53,145 nucleotides of DNA. Origin: Staphylococcus hominis subsp. hominis. Lineage in GTDB: Bacteria > Bacillota > Bacilli > Staphylococcales > Staphylococcaceae. The DNA lies in the NCBI RefSeq assembly GCF_002901845.1, contig NZ_PPQE01000025.1, positions 660,726 through 713,870 on the forward strand, in the 5' to 3' direction. Of the stretch, positions 34,066 to 44,799 are shown in pieces. The notes below the pieces were generated by a model, which was not told the origin of the DNA, did not search any database, and worked only from the letters and a program-made list of their open reading frames with translations. The position numbers and the translations under genes were made by a program. Position 1 is the first letter of the stretch. Every line of letters begins with the position of its first letter.

Positions 34066-35874
34066 ATGAACACAGGCTTACCACTCAGAAAACATGTTCC
34101 AGATAATGAAAAATGGAATTTAGAAGATTTATTTACGAATGATGAAGCATTTTATAATACTTTAAATGATGTATTAGAGAAATCCGATCAATTTAATCGA
34201 AAATATAAAAATAATTTATCAGAAACTAAAATTATTCTAGATGCGCTTAAAGAATATGAAGACTTACTTATACAATTTGATCGATTAGGTAATTATGCTG
34301 AACTTAGATTAAGTGTCGATACTACAAATGAATTAGCGCAAACGTTAAATGCCAAACTATCAACATCTTATGGTAAGATATCTAGTTTATTATCATTTGT
34401 TGAATCTGAAATAATGATACTCTCTGATGATAAATTAAAAGAGCTAAAAGAACAGTTCAATAGTCCTCATTATCTAGAAAAATTAATAAAACGTAAACCT
34501 TATCAATTATCTTCAGAAGTTGAAGAAGTGCTTGCTAGTTTGTCACCTACTTTTCAAAGTGCTTATGAACTCTATGGAACAACTAAAATGCTTGATATTG
34601 CGTTTGAATCGTTTGAACATAATCATGAAACGTATCCTTTAGATTATGCAACTTTTGAAAACGAATATGAAGACAGTTCAGATCCAGAGTTTAGACGTAA
34701 AAGTTTCGAAGCTTTTAGTAATGCATTACGTAAATATCAACACACAACAGCTGCAACATATAATCAACATGTGCAACAAGAAAAAATTGAGGCTAATTTA
34801 AGAGGCTATGATTCTGTTATAGATTATTTACTACAAGAACAAGAAGTTACACGTGAAATGTATGATAGACAAATTGATGTCATCATGAGTGATTTAGCAC
34901 CTGTGATGCAAAAATATGCCAAAATACTGCAAAGAATTCATAACTTAGATAAAATGCGATTTGAAGATTTAAAAATATCAGTTGATCCAAGTTATGAACC
35001 AGATATTTCAATAGAAGACTCAAAACAATATATTCACGGTGCTTTAGGTGTTTTAGGCGATGACTATATTAAAATGGTTGATAATGCTTATAATCATCAA
35101 TGGATTGATTTTGCTCAAAATAAAGGTAAAGATACTGGCGCGTATTGTGCTAGTCCTTATTTTACGCATTCATATGTATTTATTTCATGGACAGGTAAAA
35201 TGGCAGAAACCTTCGTATTAGCGCATGAATTGGGTCACGCTGGTCATTTTACATTGTCACAAAAACATCAACATTTATTAGATTCAGAAGCATCTATGTA
35301 TTTTGTAGAAGCGCCTTCTACAATGAATGAAATGCTGATGGCAAACTACTTATTTAGTAATAGTAATGATGCTCGTTTTAAACGATGGGTGATTGGCTCA
35401 ATTATATCTCGCACATATTATCATAATATGGTCACGCATTTACTAGAAGCAGCATATCAAAGAGAAGTATATAAAAAAGTTGATAACGGTGAATCTTTAA
35501 CAGCACCGGTTCTTAATAAGTTAATGAGAAACGTTTATGAACAATTCTTTGGTGATGCGGTTGAACTTACTGATGGAATGGAATTAACTTGGATGAGACA
35601 ACCACATTATTATATGGGATTATATTCATATACGTATTCAGCTGGATTAACTATTGGCACAGTGGTCTCTCAAAAAATTAAAAAAGAAGGACAAAAAGCA
35701 GTCGATGCATGGTTAGAAACGTTAAAAGCTGGAGGAAGTAAAAATCCAGTTGAACTTGCAAAAGTAGCAGGCGTTGATATAACAACAAATGCCCCACTTA
35801 AATCTACTATTGCGTATATTTCAGAATTAGTAGATGAAGTAGAAATACTTACAAATGAAATCGAACATAATTAA
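34066..35874 (+). CDS. pepF: Oligoendopeptidase F
   Basis: Cytoplasmic zinc metallopeptidase of family M3 that cuts peptides of about 7-17 residues. 602 residues; zinc site HELGH with His387, Glu388 and His391 (FVLAHELGHAGHF), third ligand Glu in SEASMYFVEAPSTMNE. The start is placed at ATG 34066 after TTAGGAGTGA; an in-frame ATG at 34024 lacks a ribosome site and adds 14 residues not typical of the family. Monocistronic. Confidence 0.95.
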   Translation: MNTGLPLRKHVPDNEKWNLEDLFTNDEAFYNTLNDVLEKSDQFNRKYKNNLSETKIILDALKEYEDLLIQFDRLGNYAELRLSVDTTNELAQTLNAKLSTSYGKISSLLSFVESEIMILSDDKLKELKEQFNSPHYLEKLIKRKPYQLSSEVEEVLASLSPTFQSAYELYGTTKMLDIAFESFEHNHETYPLDYATFENEYEDSSDPEFRRKSFEAFSNALRKYQHTTAATYNQHVQQEKIEANLRGYDSVIDYLLQEQEVTREMYDRQIDVIMSDLAPVMQKYAKILQRIHNLDKMRFEDLKISVDPSYEPDISIEDSKQYIHGALGVLGDDYIKMVDNAYNHQWIDFAQNKGKDTGAYCASPYFTHSYVFISWTGKMAETFVLAHELGHAGHFTLSQKHQHLLDSEASMYFVEAPSTMNEMLMANYLFSNSNDARFKRWVIGSIISRTYYHNMVTHLLEAAYQREVYKKVDNGESLTAPVLNKLMRNVYEQFFGDAVELTDGMELTWMRQPHYYMGLYSYTYSAGLTIGTVVSQKIKKEGQKAVDAWLETLKAGGSKNPVELAKVAGVDITTNAPLKSTIAYISELVDEVEILTNEIEHN

Positions 35875-35881
35875 TGTATTA

Positions 35882-35928
35882 TAAAGGAGTGAGACACTAT
35901 TCAAAATGAATAGTGTCTCACTCCTTTA
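35882..35928. terminator. Terminator after pepF
   Basis: A perfect 20-bp stem (AAAGGAGTGAGACACTATTC with its complement) closing a loop AAAAT, A-run before and T-rich after. It may work for pepF and for phoU. Confidence 0.88.
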
Positions 35929-35973
35929 CTTTGATTTTTTTAGTTTGAATAAAACTATCAACTATAAAGTAGT

Positions 35974-36624
35974 TTAACGATCATATTTATCAAAATGTTC
36001 ACCAGTAAAGTAATAATAAACACTTTCTGCTATATTTCTTACATGATCCCCTACTCTTTCTAAGTTACGTGCAGCTAAATGAGCTTGTCCAGCTACAAAC
36101 GGATCATTATCAATTAGATAAGTTGTGTTAACAATATTCACGTATAAATCGTCAATATCTTTATCACGTTCGATAATTTCTTTAATCAATGTTAAATCTT
36201 CATTTTTAACAGCAGTATTTAAGTCTTCTAACATTAATAATGCAAGTTTACCCATTGTTTTTAAACGTGTTAAGACATAATGATCTGTAATTTTTACTCT
36301 TAGTCGAATATGAGCGATATTTGCAGCATTATCCCCCATTCTTTCAAAATCAGTAGAAATTTTTAAAGCTGCTATCATCATTCTTAAATCAGTAGCAATG
36401 GGTTGTTGTTTCGTAATTAACATGATTACTTGTTCGTTAATGTCATAATCAAATTTGTTAATTTCTTTATCTTTTTCAATGACGTGTCTAGCAAAGTTTC
36501 TATCATCTTCACTCAATGATTCAATAGCATTGTTAACATTTGAATAAACACGAAGACCAAGACGACGAAGTTCTTTAATTAAATCGTCCAATTGGCCTTC
36601 ATATTTTTGTCTAATAATTTTCAT
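35974..36624 (-). CDS. phoU: Phosphate signalling protein PhoU
   Basis: Two three-helix PhoU repeats (about residues 1-105 and 110-216) that link the Pst transporter to the PhoR kinase and hold down phosphate uptake. The metal-binding E/D motifs appear in each repeat (DFERMGDNAANIA and NLERVGDHVRNIAE). 216 residues. It starts only 6 nt after the pstB stop and lacks a clear ribosome site, so translational coupling is likely. Last gene of the pst operon. Confidence 0.95.
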   Translation of the reverse strand: MKIIRQKYEGQLDDLIKELRRLGLRVYSNVNNAIESLSEDDRNFARHVIEKDKEINKFDYDINEQVIMLITKQQPIATDLRMMIAALKISTDFERMGDNAANIAHIRLRVKITDHYVLTRLKTMGKLALLMLEDLNTAVKNEDLTLIKEIIERDKDIDDLYVNIVNTTYLIDNDPFVAGQAHLAARNLERVGDHVRNIAESVYYYFTGEHFDKYDR

Positions 36625-36630
36625 TAAGCA

Positions 36631-38573
<1,943 letters not shown>

Positions 38574-38574
38574 A

Positions 38575-39501
38575 TTAATACTCCTCTCTATAACGCTTAG
38601 ATATCCAGTATGAAATTAAGTTCATAATTAATGTGAAAATGAATAATGTGAAGCCAACTGCATAAATACTATAGTAAATATCTGAACCGAATGTCGCATC
38701 ACCTGTAGCAATTTCAACAATATAACCTGTCATTGTTTGAATAGAGCTTGTTAATGTTAAAGATGATGTCGGTGAACTACCTGCAGCTAATGATACGATC
38801 ATTGTTTCACCAATAGCACGAGAAATACCAAGTACAATTGAAGCAATTACACCAGAAGCGGCAGCTGGTAATACGACTTTAGTTGCCACTTCAAATTTAG
38901 TTGAACCTAAACCAAAAGCACCTTCCCGCATTTTATTAGGTACAGAAGCCATTGCATCTTCACTCATACTTGTAATAATTGGAACAATCATTATTCCAAC
39001 TACGATACCAGGACTGATAGAGTTAAAACTATCGAGTTGAGGTATAAATGTTCTTAATAAAGGTGTTACAAAAGTTAAAGCAAAGAAACCGAATACGATA
39101 GTTGGAATACCAGCTAAGATTTCAAGAATAGGTTTAATAATACGTCTTGCTTTATCGCTTGCATATTCACTTAAGTAGATTGCAGCCCCTAATCCGATAG
39201 GAACAGCCACTAAAGTACCAATGAAAGTGATTTTTAAAGTACCAAGAATTAAAGCCCAAATACCATATTTAGGATCAGAACTTGTAGGGCTCCAATCTTT
39301 AGTAAAAAGAAACTCAGTAATTGAAACACGTGTAAAGAATGTGATTGTTTCAGTGATTAACGTAAATAGTATACCGATAGTTGTTAAAATAGAGATGGCA
39401 GCAATAATTCCTAAAATAATTGGCACGATTTTATCAGAAAATCCACCTTTTTTAGCGTTATTTTTAGCTATCATCTCTCTAACATTAGTGTTAGAAGCCA
39501 T
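38575..39501 (-). CDS. pstC: Phosphate ABC transporter permease PstC
   Basis: Second permease subunit, 308 residues, six helices. EAA loop EGAFGLGSTKFEVATKVVLPAAASGV and the SRAIGETMIVSLAAG segment typical of PstC. AGAGAGGG ribosome site. Forms the channel with PstA. A 182-nt spacer with a strong hairpin separates it from pstS upstream. Confidence 0.95.
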   Translation of the reverse strand: MASNTNVREMIAKNNAKKGGFSDKIVPIILGIIAAISILTTIGILFTLITETITFFTRVSITEFLFTKDWSPTSSDPKYGIWALILGTLKITFIGTLVAVPIGLGAAIYLSEYASDKARRIIKPILEILAGIPTIVFGFFALTFVTPLLRTFIPQLDSFNSISPGIVVGIMIVPIITSMSEDAMASVPNKMREGAFGLGSTKFEVATKVVLPAAASGVIASIVLGISRAIGETMIVSLAAGSSPTSSLTLTSSIQTMTGYIVEIATGDATFGSDIYYSIYAVGFTLFIFTLIMNLISYWISKRYREEY

Positions 39502-39621
39502 ATGTAACCCTCTCTTTTTATTTCTCCCAATAGATTTTAAAAAAGAGCAGGAAATTATCAGGTAACGAATGAGTTCAAATTAATTTAAAACACTTTAACA
39601 ATCACCCATGTATATATCCTG

Positions 39622-39652
39622 AACAACTCATGTAACATTTACATGAGTTGTT
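39622..39652. repeat. Intercistronic hairpin between pstS and pstC
   Basis: A perfect 14-bp inverted repeat (39622-39635 with 39639-39652), CAT loop, no T-run in the transcribed direction. It probably protects the pstS 3' end or partly stops transcription, giving more PstS than permease. Confidence 0.75.
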
Positions 39653-39683
39653 AATTCCCAGCCCTTTATATTAATAATGATTA

Positions 39684-40634
39684 TTATTTGTCAGAATCTT
39701 TTTTGTATTTATCTAATTCTTTAATTTCATCTTTATAAACTTTGCTTGGTGAAGCAACGTATCCAGCATCTTCAGCTGATTTACCTTTATCATCTAAAGT
39801 GAATTTCAAGAATTCTCTCATAACATCATTATCTTCTAATGATTTTTCTTTAACATATAAGAATAATGGTCTACTTAAAGGATAAGAACCATCTTGGATA
39901 GTCTTTTTAGTAGGTTCTACAGATTTACCATCGTCACCTTTAATTTTAACTTCTTTTAATTTATCTTTATTTTGTTTATAGAAGTTATAACCGAAGTAAC
40001 CAATACTTTCTTTGTTTTTCTCAACTGATTGAACGATAACGTTAGTATCTCCATTTTTTTGAGCTTTGATATCTTGTTTATCCATAACTTCTTCTTCCCA
40101 GAAGTCATAAGTACCATGACTTGAGTTTGGAGAGAAAGCTTTGATTTCTTTGTTAGGCCAGCTAGAATCTACATCTTTCCAAGTTTTAGCTTCGCCACTG
40201 TAGATTTTTTTCAATTGATCTTTAGATAATTCTTTTACAAAGTCATTATCTTTATTAACAGCAACAGTTACACCATCTTGTGCAATTTTAAATTCTTTAT
40301 ATTTAATGTTTTTGTCTTCTAATTTTTGTTTTTCTTCATCTTTGATAGGTCTAGAAGCTTGTGAGAAGTCTGTTTCACCAGCGATGAATTTTTCAAAACC
40401 AGCACCAGTACCTGCTTGACCAGATGAAATAGTTGCGCTTGGATGATCTTTAGCCCATTTTTCATTTAATTTTTCAACGATTGGAGCAACAGTAGATGAA
40501 CCTTCACCTTTTGCAGAACCTTCAAGGTCTTTTCCATCTCCTGAACCACTGCCGCCACTATTTCCACCGCCACATGCGCCTAAAAGAACAGTAGCACCTA
40601 AAACAGTTGTACCAACTAATTGCCATTTCTTCAT
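39684..40634 (-). CDS. pstS: Phosphate-binding lipoprotein PstS
   Basis: Lipoprotein that binds phosphate outside the cell for PstCAB. 316 residues: signal peptide with lipobox LLGAC (Cys21), a Gly/Ser linker (22-38), then the PstS fold with [39 protein letters not shown] and [14 protein letters not shown], which carry phosphate-binding Ser, Thr and Asp residues. TTAGGAGGATG ribosome site. First gene of the operon, preceded by a PhoP-type repeat array. Confidence 0.95.
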   Translation of the reverse strand: MKKWQLVGTTVLGATVLLGACGGGNSGGSGSGDGKDLEGSAKGEGSSTVAPIVEKLNEKWAKDHPSATISSGQAGTGAGFEKFIAGETDFSQASRPIKDEEKQKLEDKNIKYKEFKIAQDGVTVAVNKDNDFVKELSKDQLKKIYSGEAKTWKDVDSSWPNKEIKAFSPNSSHGTYDFWEEEVMDKQDIKAQKNGDTNVIVQSVEKNKESIGYFGYNFYKQNKDKLKEVKIKGDDGKSVEPTKKTIQDGSYPLSRPLFLYVKEKSLEDNDVMREFLKFTLDDKGKSAEDAGYVASPSKVYKDEIKELDKYKKDSDK

Positions 40635-40708
40635 TAAAACATCCTCCTAATTATAGATAACCCAAAATGTTATATGTATTTCTTACAATGCTTATATTAC
40701 ATACTTTT

Positions 40709-40747
40709 TGTTAATGTAAAATAGAGTAATTGTAAATATTTTGTTAA
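40709..40747 (-). promoter_or_regulatory. PhoP box of the pst operon
   Basis: Four hexamers with exact 11-nt period on the minus strand: TTAACA (40742-40747), TTTACA (40731-40736), TCTATT (40720-40725, poor) and TTAACA (40709-40714). This is the layout of PhoP operators in Bacillus (TTAACA-like repeats). A TAATAT -10 candidate follows at 40694-40699. Confidence 0.78.
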
Positions 40748-40786
40748 TTTATCAAAAAACTTATGTTTTATATAAATAAAACCCAT

Positions 40787-40823
40787 AAAAAAACCATCGA
40801 AAGTGTTACCTTTCAATGGTTTT
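40787..40823 (-). terminator. Terminator of cvfB
   Basis: Imperfect stem (AAAACCATTGAAAG with CTTTCGATGGTTTT) followed by T-run on the minus strand. Confidence 0.85.
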
Positions 40824-40868
40824 GAACTATCTATATAATATAGAAGAAACTCGTTTTTCATGAACTCA

Positions 40869-41765
40869 TTATTCTTGAATAAGGGTTTTACCTTTTTTAG
40901 TTAATGTAATTTTTCCAGTTTCAATATTTATAATTTTTCTTTTATATAAATGACCAATTGCACGTTTAAATGAACCTTTACTCATGTTGAATACTTCTTT
41001 AATTGCTTCCGGACTTGATTTATCCCAAAATGGAAGTTCACCATCATACTCTACTAACAAATCAAAGATGACTTGACCATCTTCATCTAAACGTTCATGT
41101 GCGAGTGGTAAGAATGAACCGTTCAATTCACCTTTTTCATTATGCCCGATAATACGTACTTCTACAGCTTCGCCTAGTCTTGGCTCATGTTTACGTTCAG
41201 ACTCATGTACAAATACTTTGTAACCATCCTCAGTTAATAAAAAAGTACCGATACGTAATAAACGATAAGGTCTTGCTTTTAATACTTGATTTTGCATATC
41301 ATCATTAGATACAGGTGTAAACATTTTTTCCACAATTGTTTCACTAGCTAAACGCGCGAACATTTGATGATCTCTATCGATTCTTAATGTGACTAATACA
41401 TAATCTCCTGATTGAGGCCATAACGATTTAACTTTAGGTAAATCTTCCCATGGAATAAGCACTTCTCTTGGTAAACCAACATCTACTCTTGCACCATCTC
41501 TATCTGTTTTTAATACTTTTGCAAAATCATATTTATCTTTTGTAATATCAGGCATATTTTGAGTAGCAAATAATTCACCTGAACGGTTTGGATAAATGAA
41601 GAAACTATATTCTTCTCCAATTTCGAATTCATCTTCCTCATTGATTTCTGACTGATTTAACTTCACTTGTTCACCATTTGGACCTTTTAATAAATAAGTA
41701 GAGCCTTCCAATCCAAGAACTTCTAGAAATTCAATTGAACCAACGATATCTTTGTCTAATGCCAT
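40869..41765 (-). CDS. cvfB: RNA-binding virulence regulator CvfB
   Basis: 298-residue protein with three S1-like RNA-binding domains (about 1-65, 70-135, 150-215; the second contains ARVDVGLPREVLIP and the third KVFVHESE) and a C-terminal winged helix (about 225-298; SKGSFKRAIGHLYKRKII). In S. aureus CvfB binds RNA and affects agr-dependent hemolysin and protease production; transfer of that role to this species is inference. TAAAGGAG ribosome site. Monocistronic. Confidence 0.92.
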   Translation of the reverse strand: MALDKDIVGSIEFLEVLGLEGSTYLLKGPNGEQVKLNQSEINEEDEFEIGEEYSFFIYPNRSGELFATQNMPDITKDKYDFAKVLKTDRDGARVDVGLPREVLIPWEDLPKVKSLWPQSGDYVLVTLRIDRDHQMFARLASETIVEKMFTPVSNDDMQNQVLKARPYRLLRIGTFLLTEDGYKVFVHESERKHEPRLGEAVEVRIIGHNEKGELNGSFLPLAHERLDEDGQVIFDLLVEYDGELPFWDKSSPEAIKEVFNMSKGSFKRAIGHLYKRKIINIETGKITLTKKGKTLIQE

Positions 41766-41913
41766 AGTTGTCTCCTTTAAGCAGTGTATTTCTAAGTATT
41801 ATAACATGAGTTTTGTAAAGTATCATTGACATAAATGATATAAGGTCGAATATAGGAACATTATATGATATAATTTTTTGCGTTAGATAAACGATGAATA
41901 AAGGAGTAAATGA

Positions 41914-43518
41914 ATGTTACAAGTTACGGATGTAAGTTTACGTTTTGGTGATCGTAAACTATTTGAAGATGTAAATATTAAATTTACTGAAGGTAATTGT
42001 TATGGACTTATCGGTGCGAATGGTGCAGGTAAATCTACTTTCTTAAAAATCTTATCTGGAGAAATTGATTCACAAACGGGTCATGTTTCTCTTGGGAAAG
42101 ATGAACGTTTAGCAGTATTAAAACAAGATCACTTTGCTTATGAAGATGAACGTGTATTAGATGTAGTTATAAAAGGTCATGAACGTCTATTTGAAGTGAT
42201 GAAAGAGAAAGACGAAATTTATATGAAACCTGACTTCAGTGATGAAGATGGCATTCGTGCAGCTGAATTAGAAGGTGAATTTGCTGAAATGAATGGATGG
42301 AATGCCGAAGCAGATGCAGCTTCCCTACTATCAGGACTTGGTATTACCCCAGATTTACATGATAAGCAAATGTCAGAGTTAGAAAATAATCAAAAAGTAA
42401 AAGTATTATTGGCACAAAGTTTATTTGGAGATCCAGATGTTTTATTACTCGATGAGCCTACCAATGGTCTTGATATTCCTGCCATTAGTTGGTTAGAAGA
42501 TTTCTTAATTAACTTTGAAAATACTGTCATTGTCGTATCTCATGATCGTCATTTTTTAAATAATGTATGTACACATATTGCAGATTTAGATTTTGGCAAA
42601 ATCAAAGTCTATGTTGGTAACTATGATTTTTGGTATCAATCAAGTCAACTTGCTCAAAAAATGGCTCAAGAACAAAACAAGAAAAAAGAAGAAAAAATTA
42701 AAGAATTACAAGACTTCATTGCTCGTTTCTCTGCGAATGCGTCAAAATCAAAACAAGCAACTAGTCGTAAGAAGCAATTAGAGAAAATTGAACTTGATGA
42801 TATTCAACCATCTTCAAGACGTTATCCTTATGTGAAATTCACCCCAGAAAGAGAAATTGGTAACGATTTATTAGTAGTTGATGGTATCTCAAAAACAATT
42901 GATGGTGAAAAAGTTTTAGATAATATTTCATTCACTATGAATCCAAATGATAAAGCTATTTTAATTGGCGATAGTGAAATTGCTAAAACTACCCTATTAA
43001 AAATACTTGCTGGTGAAATGGAACCAGATGAAGGTTCATTTAAATGGGGAGTGACAACTTCATTAAGCTATTTCCCTAAAGATAATTCTGATTTCTTCGA
43101 AGGCGTAGATATGAATTTAGTTGAATGGTTACGTCAATATGCTCCTGAAGATGAACAAACTGAAACATTTTTACGTGGCTTCTTAGGACGTATGCTATTT
43201 AGCGGTGAAGAAGTTAAGAAAAAAGCAAGTGTATTATCAGGTGGAGAGAAAGTACGTTGTATGTTAAGTAAAATGATGCTTTCAAGTGCCAATGTTTTAC
43301 TACTTGATGAGCCAACGAATCATCTTGATTTAGAAAGCATTACAGCTGTTAATGATGGATTAGCTTCATTCAAAGGATCAATTATCTTTACTTCATATGA
43401 TTTTGAATTTATTAATACAATCGCTAATCGTGTGATTGACTTAAACCAACCAGGTAGTTTATCTAAAGAATTGCCATATGAAGAATATCTAAAAGAAATT
43501 GGTGTGTTACAAAAATAA
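41914..43518 (+). CDS. ABC-F type ATPase (YbiT/YkpA group)
   Basis: Soluble tandem ATPase of the ABC-F family, no membrane segments; such proteins act on ribosomes. 534 residues: NBD1 (1-230) with Walker A GANGAGKST, Walker B LLLDEPTNGLD and H-loop VSHDRHF; linker with coiled coil (about 240-300, Lys/Glu-rich); NBD2 (315-520) with signature LSGGEK and Walker B LLLDEPTNHLD. Key residues are missing in one half: NBD1 signature reads ELENNQK instead of LSGGQ, NBD2 P-loop reads GDSEIAKTT, and the NBD2 H-loop His is Tyr (TSYDFEF). So only one of two ATP sites looks canonical. Not one of the known antibiotic-resistance ABC-F groups by its sequence features. Confidence 0.9.
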   Translation: MLQVTDVSLRFGDRKLFEDVNIKFTEGNCYGLIGANGAGKSTFLKILSGEIDSQTGHVSLGKDERLAVLKQDHFAYEDERVLDVVIKGHERLFEVMKEKDEIYMKPDFSDEDGIRAAELEGEFAEMNGWNAEADAASLLSGLGITPDLHDKQMSELENNQKVKVLLAQSLFGDPDVLLLDEPTNGLDIPAISWLEDFLINFENTVIVVSHDRHFLNNVCTHIADLDFGKIKVYVGNYDFWYQSSQLAQKMAQEQNKKKEEKIKELQDFIARFSANASKSKQATSRKKQLEKIELDDIQPSSRRYPYVKFTPEREIGNDLLVVDGISKTIDGEKVLDNISFTMNPNDKAILIGDSEIAKTTLLKILAGEMEPDEGSFKWGVTTSLSYFPKDNSDFFEGVDMNLVEWLRQYAPEDEQTETFLRGFLGRMLFSGEEVKKKASVLSGGEKVRCMLSKMMLSSANVLLLDEPTNHLDLESITAVNDGLASFKGSIIFTSYDFEFINTIANRVIDLNQPGSLSKELPYEEYLKEIGVLQK

Positions 43519-43571
43519 AATAACAGGATTTTAATAAGGTATCTTCTATTTTTAAAATTTAAAATATGTAT

Positions 43572-43613
43572 AAAACTGTCGATAAATAACGAACTTTATC
43601 GACAGTTTTTTTA
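43572..43613 (+). terminator. Terminator after the ABC-F gene
   Basis: A perfect 15-bp stem (43572-43586 with 43595-43609) followed by T-run. Confidence 0.93.
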
Positions 43614-43740
43614 TAAAATATTATTATTTTCGAATTATTGTTATTATTTACACAAATTACTTATTATTACTATCTATTTTCTTTAACAGTAATATTACTT
43701 TAATAATTTTCAGTTTATTTCAAAAAATCACAAAAATCGG

Positions 43741-43769
43741 TTTACAGTTAAAAGGTGCTTATGTATAAT
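43741..43769 (+). promoter_or_regulatory. Promoter of the lysine operon
   Basis: -35 TTTACA (43741-43746), 17-nt spacer, -10 TATAAT (43764-43769). The transcript would begin about 20 nt before the lysine riboswitch. Confidence 0.82.
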
Positions 43770-43794
43770 TAAAAACATAGTAATTGAATAAGAA

Positions 43795-44011
43795 ATTGAT
43801 GAGGCGCATCAATCATTAGTATATATTAGAATACTGTCTGCCACGGCTAATATAGAAAGGGTGCGATGCCGAAACGAATTGCAACCGCAGTAAGCGTTCG
43901 TTGGACTTTGTGGTTAAGAGCTGAGAGTTTGTCATTATTATTTAATAATGGAGTGCATCACTTGTATATAAATTACGAGCAAGTTCGCACATTCCGAACT
44001 TGCTCTTTTTT
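43795..44011 (+). promoter_or_regulatory. Lysine riboswitch (L box) with terminator
   Basis: Conserved L-box blocks are visible in order: GAGGCGCATCAA (43801), AGAAAGGGTGCGATGCCGAA (43855-43874), TGTGGTTAAGAGCTGAGAG (43909-43927) and GGAGTGCATCACTTG (43950-43964). The expression platform is a perfect 11-bp terminator (43977-43987 with 43995-44005) and TTTTTT. Lysine binding should favour the terminator and shut off lysC and the genes after it. Confidence 0.95.
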
Positions 44012-44046
44012 ATGACGTGTGCCCCTAAATTCTAGGAGGTAAAATC

Positions 44047-44799
44047 TTGAAACGACGTGTTTTAAAGTTCGGTGGTTCATCTGTCGCCGATTTTACAAAG
44101 ATAAAAAATATTGCAGAAATGCTTAAACGCCGTGTAGATGACGGTGAACAACTTATTGTTGTCGTAAGTGCTATGGGCAAAACAACAGATCAATTAATGG
44201 AAAATGTTTCTCATCTTACAACAACACCAAAAGATGAAGAACTTGCTCTATTATTAACAACTGGTGAACAACAAACAGTTTCTTATTTGTCGATGGTATT
44301 AAATGATATTGGCGTAAGTGCTAGAGCTATGACTGGATATCAAGCAGGTATCAAAACAGTAGGTCATCATTTAAAAAGTCGAATTGCAGAAATTAATCCT
44401 GAAACATTTAACAAGGAATTTAAAGACAAGGATGTTTTAGTTGTAGCAGGTTTCCAAGGAGTGAACGACGAATTAGAGTTAACTACGCTTGGTCGTGGTG
44501 GTTCAGATACGACTGCTGTTGCATTAGCAGCTAGTAATCAAATCCCTTGTGAAATTTACACTGATGTTGATGGCGTTTATGCTACTGATCCAAGAATTTT
44601 GAGTGAGGCAAAACGTTTAGATTATGTGTCTTATGAAGAAATGATGGAAATGAGCGCTTTAGGTGCTGGTGTGTTAGAAACAAGAAGTGTAGAACTTGCT
44701 AAAAATTATGATATCCCCTTGTATTTAGGTAGAACGTTATCAAATGTGAAAGGAACATGGATTATGCCAAGAACAGAAATATTAGAAAAAAAGCCGTAA
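44047..44799 (+). CDS. lysC: Aspartokinase, N-terminal part of a frame-interrupted lysC
   Basis: Catalytic part of aspartokinase, which phosphorylates aspartate for the lysine/threonine/methionine pathway. 250 residues: KFGGSSVADF at the N-terminus, TTGEQQTVSYLS, TLGRGGSDTTAVALA, and ETRSVELAKNYDIPLYLG. The full enzyme has about 400 residues with two C-terminal ACT domains; those are coded directly downstream in the -1 frame. The zero frame stops at 44797 two codons after a run of seven A and a G (44786-44793). With one more A, or a -1 slip, the text reads EKKAVTGVALD and continues to 45248. TTG start after TAGGAGGT. Behind the lysine riboswitch. Confidence 0.88.
   Translation: MKRRVLKFGGSSVADFTKIKNIAEMLKRRVDDGEQLIVVVSAMGKTTDQLMENVSHLTTTPKDEELALLLTTGEQQTVSYLSMVLNDIGVSARAMTGYQAGIKTVGHHLKSRIAEINPETFNKEFKDKDVLVVAGFQGVNDELELTTLGRGGSDTTAVALAASNQIPCEIYTDVDGVYATDPRILSEAKRLDYVSYEEMMEMSALGAGVLETRSVELAKNYDIPLYLGRTLSNVKGTWIMPRTEILEKKP

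Noticed and set aside
41914..43518. Antibiotic-resistance ABC-F (Vga/Msr type)
   Set aside because: The sequence follows the housekeeping YbiT/YkpA pattern (MLQVTDVSLRFGDRKLFEDV, ARFSANASKSKQATSRKKQL) rather than the resistance groups.
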